Origin: Bacillota bacterium
GTDB taxonomy: Bacteria; Bacillota; Limnochordia; Limnochordales; ZCTH02-B6
DNA length: 64,000 nt
Reading direction: 5' to 3'
Assembly: GCA_017577945.1 (NCBI GenBank)
Contig: PKQS01000008.1
Location: forward strand, 1-64,000
Part shown: positions 1-10,028 of the stretch, piece by piece
How the letters are laid out: each line of letters opens with the position of its first letter
Numbering within the stretch: the first letter of the stretch is position 1
Program-made: the position numbers and the translations under genes
Notes under the pieces: model-generated
Database searches by the model: none
Seen by the model: only the letters and a program-made list of their open reading frames with translations
What the model was told of the DNA's origin: nothing

Positions 1-104
1 CTATCGGCCACGGGAAAGTTATAATCACCCCCACGGGTACCTTCCATCCGGGAAACCACAGCGCGCATAACTCGCAACGGCACGGCTGTTTGGCAGTCGC
101 AACG

Positions 105-2548
105 ACTTGCATCACCGCGCCCGCGTGGGGCGCGACTCCAAAAGCGCCACTGGGATGCTTTCGAGCAGGTGTTTCAATCCACGCGCCCGCGTGGGGCGCG
201 ACTCAATCGTGACTCGGTACTGCGCCTCCAGGTCGATGTTTCAATCCACACGCCCGCGTGGGGCGCGACTTCCGGCCATGATGAGGTCTGCGACGGTGAT
301 GCGTTCGTTTCAATCCACGCGCCCGCGTGGGGCGCGACGTCCTCCACGCTGTAGCGGTGGAATAGGATAGGCGAGTTTCAATCCACGCGCCCGCGTGGGG
401 CGCGACGTTGAACCGTTTGGTGGCGCAGCGAACGTACTGCTGTTTCAATCCACGCGCCCGCGTGGGGCGCGACGTTTTCGTGCCCGAGGTAGGAAACACG
501 GACCTCTTGTTTCAATCCACGCGCCCGCGTGGGGCGCGACCGAACCCGCATCAGGCGTCGATCAGCATCTTCTCGTTTCAATCCACGCGCCCGCGTGGGG
601 CGCGACCACTGTACTCCAGGTGGTTGCGCGCAAAGGAGTAGTTTCAATCCACGCGCCCGCGTGGGGCGCGACGGTAGGTTCTGGGAGCGGTAAAAGCAAA
701 GACAACAGGTTTCAATCCACGCGCCCGCGTGGGGCGCGACATGGTCGGAGTGTACGGCTGGACGGCGGTAAGCCCTGTTTCAATCCACGCGCCCGCGTGG
801 GGCGCGACGGCCGCGGGATGACGAGATGATCATTTCGCGGCTGTTTCAATCCACGCGCCCGCGTGGGGCGCGACCTCCGCGTAGAGGATGACATGTCCAT
901 CTGTAATATGTTTCAATCCACGCGCCCGCGTGGGGCGCGACGTCGCCTCAGAGACACCGTCCAGCGTCTTGAACTTGTTTCAATCCACGCGCCCGCGTGG
1001 GGCGCGACCTACGTCCGCAAGTTCGGTGTGCTGCAGACCAGCGTTTCAATCCACGCGCCCGCGTGGGGCGCGACAACCGCCCCGAAGGGCGGTTGCCTGA
1101 GTTTACGCGTTTCAATCCACGCGCCCGCGTGGGGCGCGACCATGCAGGGGCTGGACATGGGAGGGGCTGGGGATGTTTCAATCCACGCGCCCGCGTGGGG
1201 CGCGACGACAGAGCGGGCGCAAGAGCAGGCCGTGGCACATCTGTTTCAATCCACGCGCCCGCGTGGGGCGCGACGTGCGTCGCCTACGCTGTTAGGATAC
1301 TTTCGTTAGGTTTCAATCCACGCGCCCGCGTGGGGCGCGACGACAGAGCGGGCGCAAGAGCAGGCCGTGGCACATCTGTTTCAATCCACGCGCCCGCGTG
1401 GGGCGCGACAATTTGACAGTTTGCAGCGCCCGCAAACTATCGCGTTTCAATCCACGCGCCCGCGTGGGGCGCGACCACGTGGCGCGGGGTGGGCACGCCG
1501 GACGGCGTGGCGTTTCAATCCACGCGCCCGCGTGGGGCGCGACTTCCAAAGGGAGGCTAATCGGCTGACCTTCGCCTGGTTTCAATCCACGCGCCCGCGT
1601 GGGGCGCGACCCACTACATAGAGGGAGGCTTACGCACATGGTACGGTTTCAATCCACGCGCCCGCGTGGGGCGCGACTGTGCCGGTCTGCTCACTCCACG
1701 GGGACTATTTGGTTTCAATCCACGCGCCCGCGTGGGGCGCGACATGAACATCGCCTGCATCTCGGGCGCCAGCTCGGCGTTTCAATCCACGCGCCCGCGT
1801 GGGGCGCGACGTGTGGTTTGCTGATCATCCGGCGCCGATTAATTACCGTTTCAATCCACGCGCCCGCGTGGGGCGCGACTTATCGCAAGCGCATCGCGGA
1901 CAAAGCCAACAAAGAGTTTCAATCCACGCGCCCGCGTGGGGCGCGACGCGACCGAGGGCGTCAAAGCTCCGATCAGGGGAGATGTTTCAATCCACGCGCC
2001 CGCGTGGGGCGCGACCCGCATTTGCCTGGTGCTCGATAAGCGACCCGAGGTTTCAATCCACGCGCCCGCGTGGGGCGCGACCGCGGGCGGCCTGAGCGTG
2101 TCGAGGTAGAGGTGTGGTTTCAATCCACGCGCCCGCGTGGGGCGCGACTGGGCCTCGATGTCGCTTTCCTTGAGCATACCTTGGTTTCAATCCACGCGCC
2201 CGCGTGGGGCGCGACCCTGGTGCGGTATTATGCGCACATTGTCGGACCGTTTCAATCCACGCGCCCGCGTGGGGCGCGACGAGCACTACGAGCTCGTGCA
2301 GGCCGTGAAAGAGGAGTTTCAATCCACGCGCCCGCGTGGGGCGCGACTGTCCTGGAGCCCGGCGCGCACCTGTTCCTGCGTGTTTCAATCCACGCGCCCG
2401 CGTGGGGCGCGACGAGACGGACGGTGCAGCGCCGTCCAACGAAGGAGGCGTTTCAATCCACGCGCCCGCGTGGGGCGCGACATGATGTTGGCCGCGTGCC
2501 AGGCCAGCGCTTCCATGTTTCAATCCACGCGCCCGCGTGGGGCGCGAC
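105..2548 (-). CRISPR. Type I-C CRISPR array, 37 repeats, 36 spacers
   Basis: There are 36 canonical 32-base repeats, the first at 171-202 and the last at 2517-2548, with spacers of 33-37 bases. Plus-strand repeats begin GTTTCAATCCACGCG and end GTGGGGCGCGAC. On the minus strand the repeat ends ATTGAAAC, the usual type I-C crRNA 5' handle, so the array is probably transcribed leftward like the cas genes. A degenerate copy at 105-136 differs at six positions, all in its first 11 bases; degeneracy marks the leader-distal end and agrees with this polarity. The repeat at 238-269 has one change (CCACACG for CCACGCG). The repeat core is GC-palindromic (CGCGCCCGCGTGGGGCGCG). Spacers 1207-1242 and 1342-1377 are identical. 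Bases 1-104 beyond the last repeat show no further repeat. Confidence 0.98.
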
Positions 2549-2768
2549 TCTGGCGGTCTGAAAACCGCTCTGTATCATTGTTTCGAGGCCGCGTTTTGCG
2601 AACCTCCTTCGAAACGAGATTTTTTCTGGTACCCAAAAAGACCAAAAAACACGCAAAACGCCCATGTAGAGCGGGTGGCGAACCTCCCGGCGTTTTGGCG
2701 ATCACTTGGGGTTCGCACGCATTGGCCGCGAGCACGGTCTCGCTTCTGCAAGTCGGTGGAGCGATGGC
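2549..2768 (-). promoter_or_regulatory. CRISPR leader region
   Basis: This 220-base stretch lies between the cas2 stop and the first (newest) repeat and is locally less GC-rich, as leaders are. It should carry the array promoter and the integration signals; I could not fix a -10/-35 pair. A 10-base direct repeat, GCGAACCTCC on the plus strand, occurs at 2598-2607 and 2678-2687, exactly 80 bases apart. No protein is supported here. Confidence 0.75.
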
Positions 2769-3059
2769 CTAGGAGATCAGCAAGCCTTCCGGATCGTAAG
2801 TGTGCTTGACTCCTACATGTTCGACGCGGCCTTTCCAATTGCTCCCGAGGTGGTAGTAGCGAACACTGTCCTTCTCGGGATCAATCAGCTTTTCCAACTG
2901 TCGCTTGAACTCGGCAAACTGAGCGGGGTCCAGCATGCACTCAAATACGGACTTTTGCACGCGTTGCCCGTAGTTAACGCAGTGCTTGGCCACCTGCCGC
3001 AACCGCTTGCGCCCCTCCGCCGTCTCGGTATTGACATCGTACGTGATGAGGATCATCAT
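2769..3059 (-). CDS. cas2: CRISPR-associated endonuclease Cas2
   Basis: At 96 residues it has the normal Cas2 size. It opens MMILITYDVNT, the first beta strand with the conserved Asp, and continues with RLRQVAKHCVNYGQRVQKSV, the helix and strand typical of the ferredoxin-fold Cas2. Cas2 forms the dimeric core of the Cas1-Cas2 spacer integrase. It ends 220 bases before the first repeat and begins 16 bases after the cas1 stop, so it is the last gene of the leftward cas operon. The subtype assignment rests on the neighbouring cas5c, cas8c and cas7. Confidence 0.96.
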   Translation of the reverse strand: MMILITYDVNTETAEGRKRLRQVAKHCVNYGQRVQKSVFECMLDPAQFAEFKRQLEKLIDPEKDSVRYYHLGSNWKGRVEHVGVKHTYDPEGLLIS

Positions 3060-3075
3060 GTTCAGCCACCTCCAC

Positions 3076-4119
3076 TCAACGCCAGGTAAACGGCGGATAT
3101 CCCTCTAGATCGCCGCGGATGTACCGTGCCAGCAGGAGCGCCTGAGCGTAAGGGATAAGCCCGACTTGAATTTTTTCCTCAAGAAACGGGTGCTCAACCG
3201 TTTCCCGCTTGCGCTCCTGCCAGGCGCCCAGTACTTTCTTGCGACCCTCATCCGTGAGAAGAACGCCGCCGGTCTCGCTCGAGACAAAGTCCTTCGCCGA
3301 TACCTGTTTTCGATTCACTAGCGTCAACACGAGGCGGTCGGCCACATAAGGGCGCAGTTCCTCCATCAAGTCAAGGGCCAAGCTTGGCCGGCCGGGACGG
3401 TCTGTGTGCAGAAACCCGACGTAAGGATCGAGGCCCACCGTTTCCAAGGCTGACTGTACGTCGTGACGAAGCAAGGCGTACAAGAAAGAGAGCAGCGCGT
3501 TGACAGGATCGCGAGGCGGCCGGCGAGTGCGCGTGTCAAAACGAAAAGCCGGATCCGGATTGCGAATGAGCTCGTTGAACACTCCAAAATAGACGTTGGC
3601 CGCCTGGCCTTCCAAGCCTCGAAGTGCTTCCAAATCGTCGGGACAGTCAAACACCCTCTGCAGAATCTCGGTCAGCTCAACAACCGCCCGATGTAATTTC
3701 TCCTCTGTCGCAGCATCCGCATGATCACTCAGTGCTCGGCGAAGCACGGCCCGTGAATTCGTGATCTTCGCCGCAATAATGTTCCTGGCGATTGCCGCAC
3801 TCTCCGACATATCGTCGGCCATTCGGTATTGGCGCCGCCGCAACAACACGTTGCCGGTTGTCGGCCCCGTCACCCTTGCCAAGAACTTGCCGCTCTCCGA
3901 CAGAAACGAAAGGGCAACGCCGGATTCGGCGCATAACTCCATGAGAGCCGGACTGGCTCCCACGTACGAGAAGCAAACAATGCCCTCCAAAATGTGAATA
4001 GGGAACCGAGCCCTTTCCTCGTCGCCCACCCGTACGACCACGTTTTTCCCGTCTCGTGAGAGGTAGCTGTCAGGAGAGGTGACGTATAGGACTCGACGGT
4101 CAGCAAGTTTTCGTCCCAC
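3076..4119 (-). CDS. cas1: CRISPR-associated integrase Cas1, type I-C, atypical 5' end
   Basis: This 347-residue protein is the spacer integrase. The family signature is clear: LYVTSPDSYLSRDGKNVVVR near the N-terminus, GLEGQAANVYFGVFNEL (catalytic Glu region), DPVNALLSFLYALL, and LDPYVGFLHTDRPGRPSLALD (His and Asp region). The first nine residues, MGRKLADRR, are read from what was cas4 sequence in another frame, and the only usable start is a GTG lying 98 bases inside the cas4 remnant with a weak ribosome site. Cas1 may therefore be translated poorly or by reinitiation. The rest of the protein is intact and complete at the C-terminus. Confidence 0.95.
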   Translation of the reverse strand: MGRKLADRRVLYVTSPDSYLSRDGKNVVVRVGDEERARFPIHILEGIVCFSYVGASPALMELCAESGVALSFLSESGKFLARVTGPTTGNVLLRRRQYRMADDMSESAAIARNIIAAKITNSRAVLRRALSDHADAATEEKLHRAVVELTEILQRVFDCPDDLEALRGLEGQAANVYFGVFNELIRNPDPAFRFDTRTRRPPRDPVNALLSFLYALLRHDVQSALETVGLDPYVGFLHTDRPGRPSLALDLMEELRPYVADRLVLTLVNRKQVSAKDFVSSETGGVLLTDEGRKKVLGAWQERKRETVEHPFLEEKIQVGLIPYAQALLLARYIRGDLEGYPPFTWR

Positions 4120-4217
4120 TGCCGCTCAATGTGGATGAGCGCCCATTGGCGCTTGCAAAAAGCGAAGTGCTGCAAACCCGAGAGCGGCAGCAGGGAATCG
4201 TCGGTGTACCGCTCCAT
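4089..4217 (-). pseudogene. cas4: cas4 remnant (N-terminal 43 codons only)
   Basis: An ATG overlaps the cas7 stop (TGATG) and encodes LPLSGLQHFAFCKRQWALIH and then RQWDENLLTVE, the unmistakable start of a type I-C Cas4. After residue 43 the same frame runs into cas1 DNA out of frame and stops at 3870. About 160-175 residues are missing, including the RecB-type nuclease motifs and the C-terminal cysteines of the iron-sulfur cluster; only the first cysteine (FCKRQW) survives. The deletion scar is near 4088-4091 and joins cas4 directly to the cas1 LYVTSP segment. Cas4 trims prespacers and helps select the PAM, so that step is lost here unless another Cas4 acts in trans. Confidence 0.92.
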
Positions 4218-5098
4218 CAGCTCAGCCGATCGATAACGCGTACGCCGGGCGGCACCGACGCCACGTCGACCTCGACGCGGTAGTCACTGTAAGAACGCGG
4301 CGGGCGCGTTTCATCCACCCGGTACACTTTGACCGTCTCGAACAGCTTGTGCGCCGGCGCGTTGCCGAACTTCGATTCATGCTCGAACACGATCAGGCGC
4401 CGGCTGGCCATCTTGCCGCGGCTCGAGGAACGGTCATGCTCGAACATATTCTCCAGCGCTTCCCATAAGAGTTCGAGATCCTCCTGAGAAAAGCCCGTTT
4501 TCTCCGCCAGCGCCGCCGACACGTAACCCTCAAGGCAATAAAGGGCATAGGGAACGATGTGCTTGCGGCCCATTTCGCGGTCCTTCTTGGCCGCGTCTTC
4601 CTCCGACGTCACCGCGACGCGCGTAATCGTCACTTCCTGCTGGACGATGGGATCAATGCTGCGGGCAAAGCCCATCTGCACAGGACCCCGCACTTGCCCG
4701 GCGTTGACCTTCGTCGTCATGACGGCGCCGAATGTACGAATGTCGTAGAAGTTGTCGCACATGAACTTGGTGATTTTCCGGGCTTGCTCTACGTCCTTCG
4801 GCAGCTGCTTGTCTGCGGGTTCGATACCGTAGTACTCATACGCGCGACGATGCTGGGCGTTCAACACGGCACCCTCGCGCACGTAGATTTCGTACCCCGG
4901 CTGCCCCTGTTTGACGAGCTCGACGTAATTACGCACCTTGCGCTTGATGCACACGTCGGTGACCAGCCCGAGGCCCGTCTCCGGGTCGATTCGGGGCAGG
5001 TTGCCCGCGTCGGGATCACCGTTGGGATTGCCGTTCTCGACGTCAAAGAGCAAAACGAACTCGTACCGATTCTGAATCGGCGTCCGCACCGCGCTCAC
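4217..5098 (-). CDS. cas7: Cascade backbone protein Cas7 (Csd2), type I-C
   Basis: The 293 residues match the Csd2 family length. Signatures are RYEFVLLFDVENGNPNGDPD at the N-terminus, the classic Csd2 opening, then LVTDVCIKRKVRNYVEL and a DIRTFGAVM segment. Six or seven copies coat the crRNA spacer in the type I-C Cascade. The GTG start overlaps the cas8c stop by four bases (GTGA) and its own stop overlaps the cas4 remnant start, so the genes are translationally coupled. Nothing suggests damage. Confidence 0.97.
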   Translation of the reverse strand: MSAVRTPIQNRYEFVLLFDVENGNPNGDPDAGNLPRIDPETGLGLVTDVCIKRKVRNYVELVKQGQPGYEIYVREGAVLNAQHRRAYEYYGIEPADKQLPKDVEQARKITKFMCDNFYDIRTFGAVMTTKVNAGQVRGPVQMGFARSIDPIVQQEVTITRVAVTSEEDAAKKDREMGRKHIVPYALYCLEGYVSAALAEKTGFSQEDLELLWEALENMFEHDRSSSRGKMASRRLIVFEHESKFGNAPAHKLFETVKVYRVDETRPPRSYSDYRVEVDVASVPPGVRVIDRLS

Positions 5099-6903
5099 TC
5101 CTTGTCGGAAGATTTCTCATAGAATGCTTGCCGCTGGTGATAGTAGCCCAGCATGAACAGGCCCTGCTCGCCCAGGTCCAGGTGCGTCGGAAAGTCGCTG
5201 AGGTCCGCCAGGATGGACTCAATCAGGCGGTCCGAGACCTGGCCGTACTGCGCCTTGGCGATGTGATGCTGAGCCAGGCGCAGCAGCTGCGGGAAGACGG
5301 CCCTAGGTGTGGCGGAAGCGGCGCTGAAATAGCGGTCGCGGATAGTCGCGTTGATGCCCGGGTTCGCGTCTTCCTGCACCTTCTCCAGTACCGCGAAAAG
5401 GCGTCCCAGCAAGTATGCGGGCGCCTTGTTGCTGAGGTCCAGTCCCACGGTCAGTGTCACCTCCTTGCCGTCAATCTCGGGGCATGAGCGAAAGCGCCAG
5501 CCGGAACGCAAGCGGCGCAGAAGCGCAGCCTTGATAGCGGCCGCCCGCACGTAGTTGACTCGCTCCTTGGCGTCAGCGCGAATGCGGGTCAGCATCGCGT
5601 TGTACAACGCCTGCGGATACGGCTGCCCGTTGAGGATGGCCCGCATTAGGCCTCCGCCCAAAAGCGGAGGCACGTGTTCCCAATCTCGCTGCGGCGCCGT
5701 CTCTCGCAAAATCGCACGCACGGAAATGTAACCGTCTTGCCACCGGGGCGGAGCGACGATGGCCATGTCGGCGTGATGCTGCGCGATGCGCTCGACCAGG
5801 CGCCCGAAGGTGTCGGCATGCCAAAAACGCACCGAAAGGCGGCTAGCATTGGGCGACAGGCCGAGGATGAAAAAGCGCGACTCGGGATCCACTTGGATGG
5901 CTTCAAAGTCAATGGGCTGTCCTCGCCGAATCCGCGCCAGCACGTCGTGAACCAGCTGCGTCGTTTCCGGGTCCGCTGCGCGACCGGCCTTCTCGGATGC
6001 ATTCGTTTCCCCGCCGGGCATGTCCAGGAGCTGAGCAATGAGGGTTTCCTCGCGCTCCCCGTCGGGACGTTCCGACCAAAACACGACGGTCGTGTTGGGG
6101 TCCAGCTGCAACCGCTGGCGAGGATTGGACAGCATGTAGTTCAGCGCCGTGGTGTAGCCAAACGCGACCGCTTCGCTCACGGGTGCGTTGTAGTTCTGTG
6201 TTTTCCCGTACGACTCGAAGGCGTCCAGGTTGTAGGAACTCAGCGCGGCGCCGCTCGGTTGTGCGCCGGCGACGCCTTTGATGCTCGGGTGAATACGGGC
6301 GATGGGCGCTTCCTCGCCCGTGACCAGACACTGTGCCACGACTTCGGCTGATTGGCTGTTGCGATAGCGCAGCCAAGCCTCCTGGACTTTCGGACGGTCG
6401 TGGATGAAACCTTCGGCGCCGTCCAGACGAAACACGATGTTGCGACCCGCCAGCACGTCCTCCAGCACGGGGCGCAGCGCGGGATGCTCACGAGCGCGTT
6501 CCGGATCCCACTGGGCGAAAAAGCGGCAGACGGCTTGAGCGCCTGCGTCGTCCACGTCCTGCAAAATTTGCAGGTGCAGCGCGCGGCTGGCGGCGAACGC
6601 CTTGCGCGACAGCTCCGGCTTGCCTTTGTTGTCGTCCCCGATGATGTATTTACTGTTGTCGCACAAGAAGCAGGGGATCACGGCCGTGCTCGTGCGCTTT
6701 GCGGGCTCCGGGACCTTCATCTCGACGGGAGCCAGGCGCTTGCCCTTCTGCCTGCCGAGCGGGACGACATCCAGCAGTTCTCCGTCAGCCGACAGGTTGA
6801 AGGCCCAGGCCACGGGGACGACGGCGAACCCCGGCGGCGGCACGTCGGTGTTCGGTCGCCGGCGCAACGTGTTGTAGTGCCGGTAAAGCGCCTCGATGAT
6901 CAC
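5095..6903 (-). CDS. cas8c: Cascade large subunit Cas8c (Csd1)
   Basis: This 602-residue protein begins MIIEALYRHYNTL, with the Csd1-type segments VPVAWAFNLSADGELLDVVP, FLCDNSKYIIG, SYNLDAFESYGKTQNYNAPV and FILGLSPNASRLSVRFW. The large subunit reads the PAM and stabilises the R-loop; in I-C systems an internal start also makes a small Cas11 subunit, which I cannot place here. The GTG start is preceded by AGAGGAGGTGA at good spacing and sits 15 bases after cas5. Length and motifs look intact. Confidence 0.96.
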   Translation of the reverse strand: MIIEALYRHYNTLRRRPNTDVPPPGFAVVPVAWAFNLSADGELLDVVPLGRQKGKRLAPVEMKVPEPAKRTSTAVIPCFLCDNSKYIIGDDNKGKPELSRKAFAASRALHLQILQDVDDAGAQAVCRFFAQWDPERAREHPALRPVLEDVLAGRNIVFRLDGAEGFIHDRPKVQEAWLRYRNSQSAEVVAQCLVTGEEAPIARIHPSIKGVAGAQPSGAALSSYNLDAFESYGKTQNYNAPVSEAVAFGYTTALNYMLSNPRQRLQLDPNTTVVFWSERPDGEREETLIAQLLDMPGGETNASEKAGRAADPETTQLVHDVLARIRRGQPIDFEAIQVDPESRFFILGLSPNASRLSVRFWHADTFGRLVERIAQHHADMAIVAPPRWQDGYISVRAILRETAPQRDWEHVPPLLGGGLMRAILNGQPYPQALYNAMLTRIRADAKERVNYVRAAAIKAALLRRLRSGWRFRSCPEIDGKEVTLTVGLDLSNKAPAYLLGRLFAVLEKVQEDANPGINATIRDRYFSAASATPRAVFPQLLRLAQHHIAKAQYGQVSDRLIESILADLSDFPTHLDLGEQGLFMLGYYHQRQAFYEKSSDKE

Positions 6904-6918
6904 GGTCGCTCACCTCCT

Positions 6919-7575
<657 letters not shown>

Positions 7576-9747
7576 TCAAATCACGAACGATTCGGGAGTC
7601 CACTGGAGGTCGGGCAGCCTGAGCCCAACGTCGTCGTCGTACAGCGACAGGTCCCGCAGCACCGTGTATTGCTCGGCCACCCATTCGACGGCGCCGAGCC
7701 GCCGCAGCTCCGCGAGCTCGTGCGGATACACCTGCACCACGAAGCGCTGCAGCCGCCTGGAAAGATGGAGGCTTGGGCCGTGCCTGCGGGCTTCCGCCAG
7801 CAGCGCCGCGCATTCTTCGTCTCGCGGAATGACCACAGGATCCAGCGCGCTGTCAATGATGCGAAACGTCTCTCCCACCTCCCGGAACGGAAACGCCAGC
7901 TGGGAGGCTCCCTCCTCAAACCGGCCGATGATGTCGTGCTCGTCGAGGTTTTCGAACTCATACAGCAGCCGGAAATAGGCGTCCACCGCCTCCAGGGAGA
8001 GCAAGTCGGCGTGAGCCCGTAGCACCATGCCGGTAACCGTCGCGGTGCGCTGAAACCAGCCCTTGGGCAGATGCTTCGGTTCGGGCCGGAATACGAAGAC
8101 TTGGCCCTCCGCCAGCCTGCCCTCCCGGTTGCATCGCCCCGCTGCCTGGGCAATGGAATCGACGCCGGCAATGGCCCGATATACCACGGGAAAGTCCACG
8201 TCTACCCCGGCCTCGACAAGCTGGGTCGACACCACGCGACACGGTTCGCCGCTGGCCAGCGCGGTGCGAATGCGGGCCAGCTTTTCCGACCGGTGCGCCG
8301 GGTACATGCGGGCGCTCAAGTGGTAGGCGCCTTCTCCACGCAGCCGCTCGTACAACTGGGCCGCGTGGCTGCGGGTGTTCACGATGCACAACGCCTGGCG
8401 GTGACTTGCCACGGCTTGCGCCAAGCGCTCGTCGTCCATATCGCCCAACCACAGCACCCGCACACGCCGGAACGCGGCGTACAGCCGCCGCGGCTCCGGC
8501 GCGATTTCCCGCACTGAGACATCTTTCGGCAGGAGCCGGCCAATGCTCGGCTGCGTGGCCGTGCACAAGACGACCGTGGCGCCGTAGTTTTCCACCAGTT
8601 CGTGCAGCGCCCACAGGCACGGCTTCAGATACGGAGTCGGGATCATCTGCGCTTCGTCCAAGATGATCACGCTGCGGGCGATGTTGTGCAGCTTGCGGCA
8701 GCGTCCCGGCTTGTGGGCGAACAGCGACTCGAAAAACTGCACGTTCGTCGTCACAACGATAGGCGCGTCCCAATTTTCCTGCGCCAGCCGCAGCCGGTAG
8801 TCGACCGGCGACTCGTCGTCTTCGGCCGGAAACGAGAAGTTGCTGTGATGCTCCAACACGTTCTCGTGGCCGACGGCGCGGCGAAAGACGGCGGCGTTTT
8901 GTTCGATGATGCTCGTAAACGGAATGACGTAAATGACGCGCCGCAAGCCGTGGGCGGCGGCGTGATGCAGCGCGAATGCGAGGGAGGACAGCGTCTTCCC
9001 GCCGCCCGTCGGCACCGTGAGGGTGTACAGGTCCGGCGGCTGCGAGGCGGCCCTCCGGCACGCCGCCAAGATTTCCGCTCGCCACCGATTGATGGGTGTC
9101 CGCTCCGTGCTGCCGAACACTGCCTGCATGTATGTTTCCAGCCGGTCTCGCAGTTCAGGCAGCGAGGCGCCGGCCTTCCGAACGGCGGCTTGTTCGGGCG
9201 TCACGGCGGCTTCCGTGTCGAGAAAATCGGCGTCGACTAAACAAGAAAACAGCATCCGGATGAAAAATTGTAGGCTGAAGCCCGGCGCTAAGGGGTTGGC
9301 CTTGACCGGCAGCTTCCCACGAAACGCCGCGGGCAAGAGGGCCCCGACCTCGTTTCGGTAGGCGCTGTAATCCGGAATTAACTTGGCCAGGCGAGCCGCG
9401 AGCGAGCCTTCGTCGGCCCGGGAGCCGAAATCGGGAAGGCCGGCATGGTGACCGGCAATGACGTACGCCAGAATGCGGCCAAAAGCATCGCCGTACAAGC
9501 GCACCGCTTCCTGGGCCCCGGCCGTTGAGTGGTCCACGGCTACGGGAGCGCCCCGCAGCCGTTGCTGCATCGGGTCGGAATACTTGCCGACGTCGTGCAG
9601 CAAACCGCCCGCACGGCCCAGTTCCGCGGCCCCGAACGCGGCGGCGAACTGCGCGGCCAGCCGGCCGGTGGCTTCCAGATGGTCTTTCAGCAAGTGCCAG
9701 CGTGAGGGATCCAGGCCAGGGACCGAGTGCGCGTAATATGTCGTCAC
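7576..9747 (-). CDS. cas3: CRISPR helicase-nuclease Cas3 (HD domain first)
   Basis: The 723 residues form an N-terminal HD nuclease (LLHDVGKYSDPMQQRL at about 69-84, then DHSTAGAQEA) followed by an SF2 helicase: Walker A TVPTGGGKTLSSLAF, DEAQ box VIILDEAQMIP, and motif VI QAAGRCNREGR. Cas3 is recruited to target-bound Cascade and degrades the DNA. The GTG start has GGAGGG seven bases upstream. It is the first gene of the leftward operon, transcribed divergently from the YitT-like gene, so the operon promoter must lie between 9748 and about 10000. All catalytic motifs are present. Confidence 0.97.
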   Translation of the reverse strand: MTTYYAHSVPGLDPSRWHLLKDHLEATGRLAAQFAAAFGAAELGRAGGLLHDVGKYSDPMQQRLRGAPVAVDHSTAGAQEAVRLYGDAFGRILAYVIAGHHAGLPDFGSRADEGSLAARLAKLIPDYSAYRNEVGALLPAAFRGKLPVKANPLAPGFSLQFFIRMLFSCLVDADFLDTEAAVTPEQAAVRKAGASLPELRDRLETYMQAVFGSTERTPINRWRAEILAACRRAASQPPDLYTLTVPTGGGKTLSSLAFALHHAAAHGLRRVIYVIPFTSIIEQNAAVFRRAVGHENVLEHHSNFSFPAEDDESPVDYRLRLAQENWDAPIVVTTNVQFFESLFAHKPGRCRKLHNIARSVIILDEAQMIPTPYLKPCLWALHELVENYGATVVLCTATQPSIGRLLPKDVSVREIAPEPRRLYAAFRRVRVLWLGDMDDERLAQAVASHRQALCIVNTRSHAAQLYERLRGEGAYHLSARMYPAHRSEKLARIRTALASGEPCRVVSTQLVEAGVDVDFPVVYRAIAGVDSIAQAAGRCNREGRLAEGQVFVFRPEPKHLPKGWFQRTATVTGMVLRAHADLLSLEAVDAYFRLLYEFENLDEHDIIGRFEEGASQLAFPFREVGETFRIIDSALDPVVIPRDEECAALLAEARRHGPSLHLSRRLQRFVVQVYPHELAELRRLGAVEWVAEQYTVLRDLSLYDDDVGLRLPDLQWTPESFVI

Positions 9748-10028
9748 GCAAGGCCCTCCAGAAAGGTCAAGACGCTGCCCGGCGGCGGGATGCCGCGCCT
9801 GCCTTTCGCGCCCTCGAGAAAAACGACGAACGACCGCTGTTCGAGATGGTCTTTGCTACTTAATCTCAGAATCCTTCCCCAAACGGGAACGTTTTTCGAC
9901 AAGACGGCGCCGACGGCCGCAGGCGCCTGGGCGAGACGGACTCCGTTCCGAGCATTTCCGATTCCCCATCCGACCGTCTGTCGGGTAAGCTAGAAGCGGG
10001 TTTCAACTTGATGGCGGAGGCGACGCGC
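9748..10028. other. Divergent intergenic region, cas3 and YitT-like gene
   Basis: This 281-base gap separates two divergent genes and should hold both promoters. I see no convincing TTGACA/TATAAT pair on either strand and no ribosomal or riboswitch motif. The likely YitT ribosome site, GGAGG, is at 10016-10020. Confidence 0.5.

Noticed and set aside
107..2561. Long open frames rich in STRPRGAR or RARVGRD-type peptides across 0.1-2.6 kb
   Set aside because: They are translations of the CRISPR repeats, not proteins.
4089..4119. A true Cas4-Cas1 fusion protein
   Set aside because: Such fusions exist in other subtypes, but here the two frames differ, so no fused chain can be made.
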